From Prevotella sp. (lineage in GTDB: Bacteria; Bacteroidota; Bacteroidia; Bacteroidales; Bacteroidaceae): a stretch of DNA of 51,423 bases. A model generated the notes under the pieces. That model was not told the origin of the DNA, searched no databases, and was given only the letters and a program-made list of their open reading frames with translations. The stretch lies in contig JAFPZD010000128.1 of NCBI GenBank assembly GCA_017417465.1, positions 1 to 51,423 on the forward strand, read 5' to 3'. Position 1 is the stretch's first letter. Every line of letters begins with the position of its first letter. A program made the position numbers and the translations under genes. Below, piece after piece: positions 33,809 through 44,507 of the stretch.

Positions 33809-33948
33809 TAGATGAACACAATTATTTTATAAAAACAACGAGTTTAACGAATTAAACGAATTACGACGCGCAGCAATTCGTTTAATTCGTTAAATTCGTT
33901 GTTGGAAAAAGGATTATTTGTATAAACCATATATTTGAATAGTTACTT
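33809..33948. repeat. 140-bp dispersed repeat element, copy 1
   Basis: This block, from TAGATGAACACAATTATTTT to GTTACTTA just before ribBA, recurs in inverted orientation at 51285-51423. By eye about nine in ten bases agree. It contains palindrome C and a conserved GGATTATTTGTATAAAC tail. Confidence 0.9.
33834..33903. repeat. Palindrome with 9-bp-repeat arms, copy C
   Basis: The left arm consists of AACGAATTT/AACGAATTA-type 9-mers, the centre contains GACGCGCAG, and the right arm is the inverted copy of TTCGTTTAA 9-mers. The stem is nearly 30 bp with one mismatch. The design is the same as in palindromes A and B with another 9-mer. Confidence 0.85.
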
Positions 33949-35154
33949 ATGAACTACGAACTGTCAACCATAGACGCCGCCCTTGAGGACTTCCGTGACG
34001 GCAAATTCGTGATTGTCGTCGACGACGAGGATCGCGAGAACGAGGGCGACCTAATCTGTGCCGCCGAGAAGATCACACCCGAAATGGTGAACTTCATGCT
34101 GAAGAACGCCCGCGGCGTGCTTTGTGCGCCCATCACCATCAGTCGCAGTAAGGAGCTCGACCTGCCCCATCAGGTCAGCGAGAACACGTCGATGCTCGGC
34201 ACACCGTTCACCGTCACCGTCGACAAGCTGGAGGGATGCTCGACGGGCGTCTCAGCACACGACCGCGCCGCCACCATCCGCGCACTGGCCGACCCATCGT
34301 CGACACCGCAGACCTTCGGACGCCCCGGGCACATCAACCCGCTCTACGCTCAGGACAACGGCGTGCTGCGCCGATCGGGGCATACGGAGGCCGCCATCGA
34401 CCTGTGCCGCCTCTCGGGCCTCTACCCCGCCGGTGCACTGATAGAAATCATGAACGACGACGGCACGATGGCACGCCTACCGGAGCTGCTCCGCTTCGGC
34501 GAGAAGCATGGCTTGAAGATCATTACGATCAAGGACCTCATTGCCTACCGGCTACGACAGGAGTCGCTCATCGAGGTGGGCGTCGAGGCCGATATGCCCA
34601 CCGTCTACGGGCACTTCCGCATCATCCCCTTCCGCCAGAAGAGCAGCGGACAGGAGCACTTCGCACTAATCAAGGGGACATGGGCCGACGACGAGCCCAT
34701 CCTGGTGCGCGTACACTCGTCGTGCATGACGGGCGACATCCTCGGCTCCATGCGCTGCGACTGCGGCGAACAGCTGCACCGCTCGATGGAGAAGATCGAG
34801 CAGGAGGGTAAGGGCGTCATCATCTACATGCAGCAGGAGGGCCGCGGCATCGGCCTGATGAACAAGCTCGCCGCCTACAAGCTGCAGGAGGAGGGCTACG
34901 ACACCGTCGATGCCAACCTGTGCCTCGGGTTCAAGGCCGACGAGCGCGACTATGGCTGCGGCGCGCAGATGCTGCGCCACCTCGGTGTGCACAAGATGCG
35001 GCTGATGACAAACAATCCCGTGAAGCGCGTCGGCCTGGAGGCCTACGGTCTGGAAATCGTTGAGAACGTTCCCATCGAGGTGACGCCTAACAAGTACAAC
35101 CTGCGCTATCTGCGCACCAAGCAGCAGCGCATGGGGCACACGCTACACCTGTAG
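33949..35154 (+). CDS. ribBA: Bifunctional riboflavin synthesis enzyme RibBA
   Basis: This 401-residue cytoplasmic enzyme fuses 3,4-dihydroxy-2-butanone 4-phosphate synthase (residues about 1-205) and GTP cyclohydrolase II (about 206-400), supplying both substrates of lumazine synthase. Seen: '[20 protein letters not shown]' in the DHBP synthase active site and '[15 protein letters not shown]'; in the cyclohydrolase half '[20 protein letters not shown]' with the zinc cysteines and '[18 protein letters not shown]'. Length is normal. The upstream gap is occupied by the 140-bp dispersed element whose end abuts the start codon, so the native promoter is not visible or is supplied by the element. 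Confidence 0.97.
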   Translation: MNYELSTIDAALEDFRDGKFVIVVDDEDRENEGDLICAAEKITPEMVNFMLKNARGVLCAPITISRSKELDLPHQVSENTSMLGTPFTVTVDKLEGCSTGVSAHDRAATIRALADPSSTPQTFGRPGHINPLYAQDNGVLRRSGHTEAAIDLCRLSGLYPAGALIEIMNDDGTMARLPELLRFGEKHGLKIITIKDLIAYRLRQESLIEVGVEADMPTVYGHFRIIPFRQKSSGQEHFALIKGTWADDEPILVRVHSSCMTGDILGSMRCDCGEQLHRSMEKIEQEGKGVIIYMQQEGRGIGLMNKLAAYKLQEEGYDTVDANLCLGFKADERDYGCGAQMLRHLGVHKMRLMTNNPVKRVGLEAYGLEIVENVPIEVTPNKYNLRYLRTKQQRMGHTLHL

Positions 35155-35182
35155 CACCCCCGCCCTTCCCCCGCACACACAC

Positions 35183-36475
35183 TTACCATCGATCGCGCGT
35201 CTGGATGTCGTCGCTCCAGCGGTGGTCCTTGGGGAAGGGTTGTCCACTCCACGCTTTCACCTGCGTCCATGGCTCGGCGTCGCAGGTCCAGAACGGATGG
35301 TCGGCAGGCAGTCCGAGGGGCATCAGCGACAGCGAGGTCATGTAGAGCGACCCGTTGTTGGTGTACCAGTCGGCTGTTTCTGGCTGTGACCCGCAGAAGC
35401 CGATGGTCAGGAACCCACCCTCGTTATAGTTCTGCTGGTGGTCATACATGCGGTGCATCACCTGCGTCAGGGCAGCGCGCACCTGTCCGTTGCTGAGCTC
35501 TTTCGGCAGTTTCTGCTGCCAGGCCAGTAGGGCCAGGGGCTGCAGGGCGGCCAAACGGTAAGGTGTCGAGCGGCCGATGACTGGGAACGTGCCTTCCGGC
35601 GATATGAACCGCTCCAGGATGATGCTGAACTTCTGCGCCCGCTTCAGTGCACGGTCGTAATACTTCTGGTATTCCAGCCGCGTGTTGGCGCGGGCGTCGA
35701 TCATGTTCTGCAGGGTCTCCAGATACATGGCGTGGAACACGTAGCTGGAGTAGTAGTCGAAGGCAAAGACGGGGCCGTCGGCATACCAGCCGTCGCCGAC
35801 ATACCACTCCTCTACCTTGCGGATGGTCATCATCACGCGGAAGTCGTCGTACTCCTTCAGCCCTGCCGCCTTGGCAATGAAGCTCTCGATGGTGCTGGAG
35901 AACAGGAACCAGTTGGTGTAGGGAGGCTCGATGGCGCGCAGCTTCTTGAACTCAGCGATGTAGCGGTCCTTCGTCAGCTGGTCGAGGGGCACCCACAACT
36001 GGTCGTAGGCACGAATGAACGACTCGGCGATGTAGGCGGCATCGACCAGGTTCTGACCAGAGACACCCCAGCACAGATAGTCGGGCGACTGCGGGTCGAC
36101 GGAGTTTCGGTACGACTGCAGGGCCCACTCGCGCAGCTGCCGCCGCTGCTGTCCCTCGGCACTGTCGTCGTCGGGCAGCGTCAGCCAGGGTGCGATGCCA
36201 GCCATCAGGCGTCCGAAGGTCTCCATGTAGACCACCTTCCGATTACGGTTGTCGAACGACGGTGAGAACTCCGTCTGCATGTTCTTCTGCAGCTCACCCT
36301 TTGCCATGTTCTCAAGCACGGGCTGTGCCATTTTCCACGCCTGCTCGCACCAGTACTGGCGCTCGCTCAGCTCTTGTTTCTTCACTTTCTTAGCCTCAAC
36401 GGGCAACAGCAGCACCGTGAGTGCCACCATAAGAACCACTCGCCAGGAGGGTTCACGTCTTTGCTTACATGTCAT
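35183..36475 (-). CDS. Exported DUF2264 family protein
   Basis: This 430-residue protein has an N-terminal signal/anchor (residues about 10-28) and the DUF2264 pattern: 'TFGRLMAGIAPWLTLPDDDS', 'LVDAAYIAESFIRAYDQLWV', 'TNWFLFSSTIESFIAKAAGL', 'GDGWYADGPVFAFDYYSSYV', and 'GGFLTIGFCGSQPETADWYT'. DUF2264 proteins have an (alpha/alpha)6-type fold and occur in polysaccharide-degradation loci; a glycan-cleaving role is inferred and the reaction is not established for this one. It lies downstream of the GH10-CE1 gene across a 298-bp repeat-rich gap, and is convergent with ribBA (28 bp apart). Confidence 0.88.
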   Translation of the reverse strand: MTCKQRREPSWRVVLMVALTVLLLPVEAKKVKKQELSERQYWCEQAWKMAQPVLENMAKGELQKNMQTEFSPSFDNRNRKVVYMETFGRLMAGIAPWLTLPDDDSAEGQQRRQLREWALQSYRNSVDPQSPDYLCWGVSGQNLVDAAYIAESFIRAYDQLWVPLDQLTKDRYIAEFKKLRAIEPPYTNWFLFSSTIESFIAKAAGLKEYDDFRVMMTIRKVEEWYVGDGWYADGPVFAFDYYSSYVFHAMYLETLQNMIDARANTRLEYQKYYDRALKRAQKFSIILERFISPEGTFPVIGRSTPYRLAALQPLALLAWQQKLPKELSNGQVRAALTQVMHRMYDHQQNYNEGGFLTIGFCGSQPETADWYTNNGSLYMTSLSLMPLGLPADHPFWTCDAEPWTQVKAWSGQPFPKDHRWSDDIQTRDRW

Positions 36476-36478
36476 AAT

Positions 36479-36607
36479 TTAAGGAGTTAGAGGTAGTTAG
36501 AGGTAGTTAGAAGGAGTTAGAAGTCGATAGAAGGAGTTAAGAGGTAGTTAGAAGGAGTTAAGAGGTCGTTAGAAGGAGTTAGAAGTCGATAGAGGTAGTT
36601 CTTGCGT
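36479..36607. repeat. GGAGTTA/GGTAGTTA tandem array upstream of DUF2264 gene
   Basis: About twelve GAAGGAGTTA, GAGGTAGTTA and GAAGTCGATA words of 10-11 bp run from the DUF2264 start upstream. GGAGTTA is the complement of the AACTCC word seen at 12093-12183. A second short array of ACTCCT words lies at 36729-36777. The rest of the gap (36608-36728) shows no gene and no clear promoter. Confidence 0.75.
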
Positions 36608-36728
36608 CCCTTTGGTAGCAAGCGAGCAGAGTTCGAGCGAGAAGTCATTAGTATAGGCATCTCGGGTGTATCGTAGCGTCAGGTCTATCCTACTTTACCT
36701 CCTCCGCTCAGCTTTGCCGCTTCGCTCT

Positions 36729-38996
<2,268 letters not shown>

Positions 38997-40013
38997 TTAC
39001 CTTTGATAAATCATTTCCATCAGTTCCCGTGCGACGACCGGACGGTAATGGCTGTCCTCATAGAAGAGGTGGTAGTCGTCGTTCCACTTGTTGGGGCCAG
39101 AGAAGTCGTTGACGTTGGCCGAACCGAAAATGTCACGGAGCGCAGCCACATCCTCGGGGTGGAGGCGAATCTGGTCGTAAAGGGGACTAATGGCGATGCG
39201 GCAGTCCGCATGATGCAGGTTCAGCACGTCCTTCATCTGTTTCAACAGCACCCGCTGCTCATCGCCAATGACCGGCGGCGAGATGCTGTCGGGAAATTGC
39301 TTACCCTCGAACCGACGGGTCCTCTCGGGTGTATAGTAGCTGTCGTTGGCGATGGCTTCCTCAAGCAGGTATTCGCGCACCTCGTTTGTCACAGGGTCGT
39401 AGTCGACAGGCTGCTCGAAGAGGAAATTCTCCGTCATGTAGGGACGCAGCTGGCCGAAGAGGGTAAAGTCTATATAGCCCACAAGGAACGCTGGCTTCAT
39501 GAACGCCAGGAAATTCTCGGCATGAAACGCCAGCAACCGACCGTCGGCCTTGGGGGGCATCAGGCCAAGATGGCCTGCGGTCTGCTGCGCTGTCTCAACA
39601 AGCAGGTCTCTGTCGACAACCATCAGCACATGATCGATGGTCGCCTGCTGCTCATGGAGGAAGCGAAGGTGGCAATTTAGGCGGTAGAGCGTCTCGCCGT
39701 TACCGTAATAGTGATAACCGACAGCGCCCTCGGGCAGGTGGCGCTGCCAGTCGGCTACTTGCCAGAACTGTGACCGCGAGTTTCCCATGAGATAGGCATT
39801 ATAATGGCAGGTGTCACGGCGTGCGAGGTAATTCTCACAGCTCACATAGTCCATGTCGAGTGACGGATGGGGCGCCTGTCGCTCGTAGTAGTTGTCGTAG
39901 TGCCAAACCACTTTAAACGGGTCGAGCACGACGTAGACGGCCACAGCCACCAACAGTGGGGTGGAGAGCAGCAGCAGGTGCAGAAGGAATCGAACTATGG
40001 GCGTCTGTCTCAT
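38997..40013 (-). CDS. SGNH-type acyltransferase partner of MBOAT (DltD/AlgX-like)
   Basis: This 338-residue protein has one N-terminal membrane helix (residues about 10-30) and an exported domain. The Ser motif 'YLMGNSRSQFW' (Ser79) and a C-terminal 'YEDSHYRPVVARELM' (Asp320, His322) fit the SGNH/DHHW-type catalytic triad of DltD-, AlgJ- or WssE-like proteins that finish acyl transfer onto extracytoplasmic polymers. It starts 6 bp after the MBOAT stop, so the two are translationally linked. The acceptor (polysaccharide, peptidoglycan or teichoic-like polymer) cannot be read from sequence. Confidence 0.8.
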   Translation of the reverse strand: MRQTPIVRFLLHLLLLSTPLLVAVAVYVVLDPFKVVWHYDNYYERQAPHPSLDMDYVSCENYLARRDTCHYNAYLMGNSRSQFWQVADWQRHLPEGAVGYHYYGNGETLYRLNCHLRFLHEQQATIDHVLMVVDRDLLVETAQQTAGHLGLMPPKADGRLLAFHAENFLAFMKPAFLVGYIDFTLFGQLRPYMTENFLFEQPVDYDPVTNEVREYLLEEAIANDSYYTPERTRRFEGKQFPDSISPPVIGDEQRVLLKQMKDVLNLHHADCRIAISPLYDQIRLHPEDVAALRDIFGSANVNDFSGPNKWNDDYHLFYEDSHYRPVVARELMEMIYQR

Positions 40014-40019
40014 GGCCTG

Positions 40020-41648
40020 TCAGAACTGGAAATAGATAAACGACTCCTGCTTGGCCGACAGCGCGTTGAGCGAGTACAGCAGCACATAATACACCAGCCA
40101 CCGCATCGGGGCAGCGTAAAGAATCCTGCGTGTCGAATGCTGGGCACTGCCACCTCCCGTGTCAAACCGTGTAGAATCGTGGCCGAAATCCAGCGCATGC
40201 CCACATCCCGTGTCAAACCGTGTAGAACCGTGGCCGAAATCCAGCGCATGCTCACATCCCGTGTCAAACCGTGTAAAACCGTGGCCGAAATCCAGCGCAT
40301 GCTCACACCCCGTGTCAAACCGTGTAAAACCGTGGCTCCACTCTACAGCCAGGCATATTGCTGAGACCGCCAGCGGCTTAAAGCCCGAAAAGTCGGCAAG
40401 GGTCCACGGCCCGCTGACTGTACCTGTGAAGAAAGCAACCGCATCGGCCAAGGTTGGTGCACGGAAGATCACCCAGCCAACAGTGACGAGCAAGAAGGTC
40501 ACAAGACAAGCCACCATGCCTCCCAGCCGCTTGTGGCGCACTGTCCCTTGTGTCCCGTCCAGCCCCTTCTCCCTCGTGGAAGGTTTGGGACTTAGAACGA
40601 TCAGCGCTGCATGATACAGTCCCCACACGATGAACGTGAAGTTAGCACCATGCCACAGGCCGCTGACAAAAAACACCACGAACGTGTTGCGTACTGTCTT
40701 TGCCGCCCCCTTGCGACTGCCGCCCAACGGAATGTAGATGTAGTCGCGCAGCCAGGTCATCAGCGTGATGTGCCATCGCCGCCAGAAGTCGCGAATGTTG
40801 CTTGCGAAATAGGGCGTGCGGAAATTGGTCGACAACCTGATGCCAAAGAGCTTTGCCGTGCCGATGGCGATGTCCGAATAGCCTGAGAAGTCACAGTAAA
40901 TCTGCATGGAGAAGAGCAGTGCAGCGACGACGTGCATCGTCGACGAGTAGTCGGCGTAGTCGGCCCACACCATGTTCACCGTCATGGCGCAGTTGTCGGC
41001 TACCACGACTTTCTTCACAAAGCCCCACAGCATCTGGCGACAGCCGTCGGTCGCCGCCTCGTAACTGAACTGCCGTTTTGCCAGAAACTGTGGCAGCAGG
41101 CGGGTGGAGCGCTCAATAGGCCCCGCCACCAACTGTGGAAAGAAACTGATATAGGCCGCGAAAGCCACCAGATCGGTCGTCGCCCTGCTCTGCCGGCGAT
41201 AGACGTCAATGGTATAGCCGATGGCCTGGAAAGTATAGAAGCTGATGCCCACCGGCAAGATGATGTGCAGCGTGGGCATGTCAGCCGCAACGCCGATGGC
41301 GCTAAGAACGTTCGCAAACGTGTCGGCAAAGAAGTTCAGGTACTTGAATACGCAAAGAATACCAATGTTGAGCACAATGTTCGCCACCAGCACGGCTTTC
41401 CGGCTTATGGGGCTGGATGTGCCGTCCGGCCTGTCTATCAACCGTCCCGTTACCCAGCTGCTCAGGGTTGTGACAATGATGAGCGAGAGAAAGCGCCAGT
41501 CCCAGCACCCATAAAAGAAGTAACTGGCCAAAACCACAAACAAGTTCTGGGCGCGGCAGGATCTTGAATCTTGCCGAAAGCCCAATGCCCAATAGATAGC
41601 AAATACTACCGGGAGGAATATGAGGTATTCGTACGAATTAAACAGCAT
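40020..41648 (-). CDS. MBOAT family O-acyltransferase with internal 51-bp repeats
   Basis: This 542-residue polytopic inner-membrane protein belongs to the MBOAT family (AlgI/DltB/PatA-like). Seen: 'LPVGISFYTFQAIGYTIDVY', 'FFPQLVAGPIER', 'YCDFSGYSDIAIGTAKLFGI', 'NIRDFWRRWHITLMTWLRDY' and the invariant His333 in 'SGLWHGANFTF'. It moves acyl groups across the membrane for its SGNH partner encoded 6 bp downstream. Oddity: residues about 438-500 contain four copies of a 17-residue repeat (HGFTRFDTGCEHALDFG type) between the last membrane helices, coded by the 51-bp repeat at 40152-40336. Whether the protein tolerates this insert is unknown. The promoter ends about 10 bp before the ATG. Confidence 0.9.
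   Translation of the reverse strand: MLFNSYEYLIFLPVVFAIYWALGFRQDSRSCRAQNLFVVLASYFFYGCWDWRFLSLIIVTTLSSWVTGRLIDRPDGTSSPISRKAVLVANIVLNIGILCVFKYLNFFADTFANVLSAIGVAADMPTLHIILPVGISFYTFQAIGYTIDVYRRQSRATTDLVAFAAYISFFPQLVAGPIERSTRLLPQFLAKRQFSYEAATDGCRQMLWGFVKKVVVADNCAMTVNMVWADYADYSSTMHVVAALLFSMQIYCDFSGYSDIAIGTAKLFGIRLSTNFRTPYFASNIRDFWRRWHITLMTWLRDYIYIPLGGSRKGAAKTVRNTFVVFFVSGLWHGANFTFIVWGLYHAALIVLSPKPSTREKGLDGTQGTVRHKRLGGMVACLVTFLLVTVGWVIFRAPTLADAVAFFTGTVSGPWTLADFSGFKPLAVSAICLAVEWSHGFTRFDTGCEHALDFGHGFTRFDTGCEHALDFGHGSTRFDTGCGHALDFGHDSTRFDTGGGSAQHSTRRILYAAPMRWLVYYVLLYSLNALSAKQESFIYFQF
40152..40336. repeat. 51-bp in-frame tandem repeat inside MBOAT gene, 4 copies
   Basis: GTGTCAAAC starts occur at 40159, 40210, 40261 and 40312, an exact 51-bp period. 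Units contain CCCGTGTCAAACCGTGTA(A/G)AACCG, the same words as the arrays at 42011-42122 and 43155-43302 in reverse complement. Confidence 0.9.
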
Positions 41649-41657
41649 TTACGGGTG

Positions 41658-41665
41658 CAAAGTTA
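41658..41665 (-). promoter_or_regulatory. Bacteroidota -7 element for MBOAT gene
   Basis: TAACTTTG on the minus strand ends 9 bp before the ATG at 41648, implying a leader of only a few nucleotides. Confidence 0.6.
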
Positions 41666-41712
41666 CATTGTGCTATCAACAGGGCGTAGTTCTGCTGTTG
41701 CCTGTGGCGTCG

Positions 41713-42303
41713 TCAGTCCGTAGTGTTGCCGAACACGTCAATTTGCTCCGTCTTCACCCCATTGCCGGTTGGAGTCGTCGACGAATTGTTTTTGTTATTT
41801 TGGGGATTCTTGGAGCAAGTGCGTGTTGCACTATGATGACGATTTTGAGCTGAGCTGCCATCCATTGATATCGTAGTAGTGCTGTGCTCTTGAAAAGTTA
41901 CTGTCGCAGTTCCGTTATCATCGGTAGTGACACCCAGTAATTGGTAGAGTTTTGCCCCATTGCCAACTTAAATCTTTGGCGCGGATGGCAGACAGAGGGT
42001 GTATGCGTACAGCATCGGTTTGACACGGGCATCGGCTTGACACGGTTTGACACGGGCATCGGTTTGACACGGTTTGACACGGGCATCGGTTTGACACGGG
42101 CATCGGTTTGACACGGGCATCTTCGGTACTTACTACGCTGATGTCTTCGCTGTCGAAATAGGCATCGTTTACGAACGTGACGGTCACACGGTCGGCACGT
42201 TGCGCCGAACGCTTCACAGCGTTGTTTTCCGACTGATGAGCCTATCCTCTTGAACCATGGTGCAGAGGAAAAGGAAAACGATGATGGCAGGGTGGATTGC
42301 CAT
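41713..42303 (-). pseudogene. Degenerate small secreted protein interrupted by repeat array
   Basis: Coding-like stretches occur in three minus-strand frames. The ATG at 42303 opens a signal-peptide-like start (MAIHPAIIVFLFLCTMVQ). A shifted frame then reads 'NNAVKRSAQRADRVTVTF' and 'NDAYFDSEDISVVSTED'. This runs into a CGGTTTGACACGGGCATC array (42011-42122). After the array a third frame reads 'AKLYQLLGVTTDDNGTATVT' and 'FQEHSTTTISMD', ending at TGA 41713-41715. The pieces look like one exported protein with two frameshifts and an expanded repeat. I do not recognise the family. It lies downstream of the outer-membrane barrel gene at 42356, possibly once in its operon. Confidence 0.6.
42011..42122. 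repeat. CGGTTTGACACGGGCATC array in dead gene
   Basis: About seven CATCGG(T/C)TTGACACGGG units occur, some with an extra TTTGACACGG word. The motif is the reverse complement of the one in the MBOAT repeat and is shared with 43155-43302. Confidence 0.85.
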
Positions 42304-42355
42304 AGTCTGTTTTCCTTTGTGGATGCAAAAGATGATACAAAAAACGGATTGGTGC

Positions 42356-43069
42356 TTAGAGTCTGATGCCGAAGCTGAGCGACTGGAACTCTGGTCCTCG
42401 GTCGCTCTTCAGCACGCTCATCGGCGCGTACTTGCAGTAGACTGCTACGCGGTTGATGTGAAACATGCCAAGCAGATCGACCGTGATGGGACGTGTGCCA
42501 ATGTCCTTCGTACTGATATTGCACTCATCGTCGCCATCTTTATATTTGTTGGTAAGGCGTGAGTAGTAGTTCCAGTTCAGCTGGGCCCCTACCGTGATGG
42601 CAAAGTTCTTTGAAAGGCGCTGCTTGATGAGCAAGGGCATCGTGAGCGCCAGTACATGAACCCTCGACGACAGGTCTTCAATGTTGCCGCCATACGCATT
42701 CCCTATCACGACCTTGTCGTTTACCTTTGCAAACATGTCGTCATGACCTTTCAGCGTGTAGTTGTCCCATTCAAGGCCAAGACCGACAGAGAACGTCGTA
42801 CTCCAGTTCTTCGGCGTATAGTCGTACTGGCCCACCGTCCAACCGACCTCCCATGAGCGGAAAGGTGCAAACTTCACACCGTCAGGAGCGCCCGTGGGCA
42901 CATTGACGCCCAAATTGAAGTGCATTGTCCAGCGGTCGTTTTGGTCTTTTCCCTGTCCAAGGTCAAGCAGGCTCTCGTCTTCTGACTCGCCGTCACCAGC
43001 AATAATCGTTTCAGCATTGGCCGTCATTCCGATAGCCAACAATGCCAATAGTAATAGCTTCTTCATCAT
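42356..43069 (-). CDS. Small outer-membrane beta-barrel protein
   Basis: This 237-residue protein has a signal peptide (1-19, to ANA) followed by an acidic stretch ('GDGESEDESLLDLGQG') and alternating hydrophobic/aromatic strands ('WTMHFNLGVNVPTG', 'TTFSVGLGLEWDNYTL', 'FAITVGAQLNWNYYS') ending in 'LSFGIRL', consistent with an OmpA/OMP-type 8- to 10-strand barrel inserted by BAM. Family is not identified more closely and the role is unknown. It has its own TAATTTTG promoter at 43102-43109. Confidence 0.82.
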   Translation of the reverse strand: MMKKLLLLALLAIGMTANAETIIAGDGESEDESLLDLGQGKDQNDRWTMHFNLGVNVPTGAPDGVKFAPFRSWEVGWTVGQYDYTPKNWSTTFSVGLGLEWDNYTLKGHDDMFAKVNDKVVIGNAYGGNIEDLSSRVHVLALTMPLLIKQRLSKNFAITVGAQLNWNYYSRLTNKYKDGDDECNISTKDIGTRPITVDLLGMFHINRVAVYCKYAPMSVLKSDRGPEFQSLSFGIRL

Positions 43070-43101
43070 CGATAAACATTAAAGTGAATATAAATCGGTT
43101 G

Positions 43102-43109
43102 CAAAATTA
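43102..43109 (-). promoter_or_regulatory. Bacteroidota -7 element for barrel gene
   Basis: TAATTTTG on the minus strand lies 33 bp upstream of the ATG at 43069. Confidence 0.6.
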
Positions 43110-43154
43110 AACAATTTTCGGCGAACGACAAAGAAAAAGCACTAGAAATTCATT

Positions 43155-43302
43155 CACGGGCATCGGTTTGGGCATCGGTTCGAGCATAGGTTTTACACGG
43201 GCATCGGTTCGACACGGTTTTACACGGACATCGGTTTGGGCATCGGTTTTACACGGTTTTACACGGGCATCGGTTTGGGCATCGGTTCGACACGGGCCCA
43301 TC
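43155..43302. repeat. CGGTTTTACACGG / GGGCATCGG array after S41 gene
   Basis: Words GGGCATCGGTTTG, CGGTTCGACACGG and CGGTTTTACACGG are mixed over about 150 bp, starting within 5 bp of the S41 stop codon. They share the TTTKACACGG core with the MBOAT and pseudogene arrays. Confidence 0.85.
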
Positions 43303-43306
43303 AGAA

Positions 43307-44437
43307 TTAGTAATGCTCAACGATGTACTGCCACGAACCGTCCTTGTCGTCGAGGTTGATTGCGACGTCTGGCTCCATAGAGGTATCATCGACCGTGGCA
43401 ACGTCAGGGCGGGCGAAGAACTTACAGGAGATGCTGCCCAGGACACCCGTGTTCGGCAGGCGGTAAGGCAGCACCTCACCATAATGAGAGGGCGTGAAAG
43501 TCGAGGTCGTGCCGATGATGGTGCCTATGTGGTTGTCACGGGCACTTGTCAGGAGCATGCCTGCGCTGCTGAACGTCTTCTTTCCCATGACGAACACCAC
43601 CTGTCCCCCGTAAACCTTTGGCTGCTGATAGTCGGCAGGAATCTTGGGGGCGGGCTGCTGATAGAGCTCGTCCTTGTGGCCATCACCCTCCCAGTTCTTC
43701 TTCACTTCGGCAATCCTCGGATTATAGGCGGCCATCAGGTCGGAGAAGCGGATGTAAGTCGTGAAGAACTTCGTCTCGCGCAGTGGATACAGGTGTGCCA
43801 ACAGCTCGTCGCAAAGCTGGCTGCTGCCGCCACCGTTGTACTGTACGTCAACGACGAGTGTCTTGATGTGCCCCTCTTCCATCTTGGCGAACATGTCATT
43901 GAGGAATGTGGCGAAAGGATAGTCGCTGGCATTGACACACTGGTTGAACTGCAGATAGCAGATACTCTCATCAGGGAAAAGCTGATAGTCGTAGAATGAG
44001 TCATGGCGGCGCATGATGTGCGCCTTGTCGATAGGTCCCGACGCTATGCTGTCCTGTTCTGTCGCCTGTGCCTGCTTGCGCTCACTGAGGCGCTGCGTCG
44101 TTGTGAGGTCCGTATGTTTGTCGTGGAGCGGTCCCAGCACCCCGATCAGGGCATCGACAAAGGCTTCGTCAGTCTCGAAATGCTTGCACTGCTCCAGGAG
44201 TGCCTGCTTCTTGGCGAACCAGTCGGCGCGCCGGTCGGCCTTTATATAATAAGGATGTGTGTCGGCCACCATATCCATAAAAAGGATGGCATCTTTCTGA
44301 TACTTGTTGCCAGCCTGATAGTCTGCCGTGCCTAGATAGGCAGAATCATTGAGGCATTTAAACATGTTCACGTCCTGGGCTACGACGGTCTGCCATCCGG
44401 CTATGAGGAGTAGCAGGGTGATAAGAAAATGTTTCAT
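43307..44437 (-). CDS. Exported S41-like serine peptidase
   Basis: This 376-residue protein has a signal peptide (1-20, to VVAQ). The S41 (C-terminal processing peptidase/tricorn-like) core is visible: 'HIKTLVVDVQYNGGGSSQLC', 'VYGGQVVFVMGKKTFSSAGM' with the nucleophile Ser at 290 or 291, and 'IGTTSTFTPSHYGEVLPYRL'. There is no PDZ domain, as in many short Bacteroidota S41 proteins. It is predicted to be periplasmic or surface-exposed; substrate unknown. It lies 70 bp downstream of the GH29 gene on the same strand, so it may be co-transcribed. Confidence 0.85.
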   Translation of the reverse strand: MKHFLITLLLLIAGWQTVVAQDVNMFKCLNDSAYLGTADYQAGNKYQKDAILFMDMVADTHPYYIKADRRADWFAKKQALLEQCKHFETDEAFVDALIGVLGPLHDKHTDLTTTQRLSERKQAQATEQDSIASGPIDKAHIMRRHDSFYDYQLFPDESICYLQFNQCVNASDYPFATFLNDMFAKMEEGHIKTLVVDVQYNGGGSSQLCDELLAHLYPLRETKFFTTYIRFSDLMAAYNPRIAEVKKNWEGDGHKDELYQQPAPKIPADYQQPKVYGGQVVFVMGKKTFSSAGMLLTSARDNHIGTIIGTTSTFTPSHYGEVLPYRLPNTGVLGSISCKFFARPDVATVDDTSMEPDVAINLDDKDGSWQYIVEHY

Positions 44438-44507
44438 CGGTTTTGGTCTTTATTCTTCTATTAGACGGTGCGAAGGCGCAAAAAGTTGCAGATGGCCTTA
44501 ACGCCAC

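Noticed and set aside
8173-35154. A complete polysaccharide utilization locus
   Set aside because: There is no SusC/SusD pair or hybrid two-component sensor; the barrels at 25131 and 28952 are not SusC-length and lack partners.
40152-40336. CRISPR-like regular repeats (also 27769-27856, 45990-46088, 50746-50853)
   Set aside because: Units are contiguous with no unique spacers of 25-40 bp, and no cas genes are present. These are tandem repeats.
39867-40364. Plus-strand frame with repeated SRVKPC(R/K)TVAEIQRM text
   Set aside because: It is the reverse reading of the 51-bp repeat inside the MBOAT gene.
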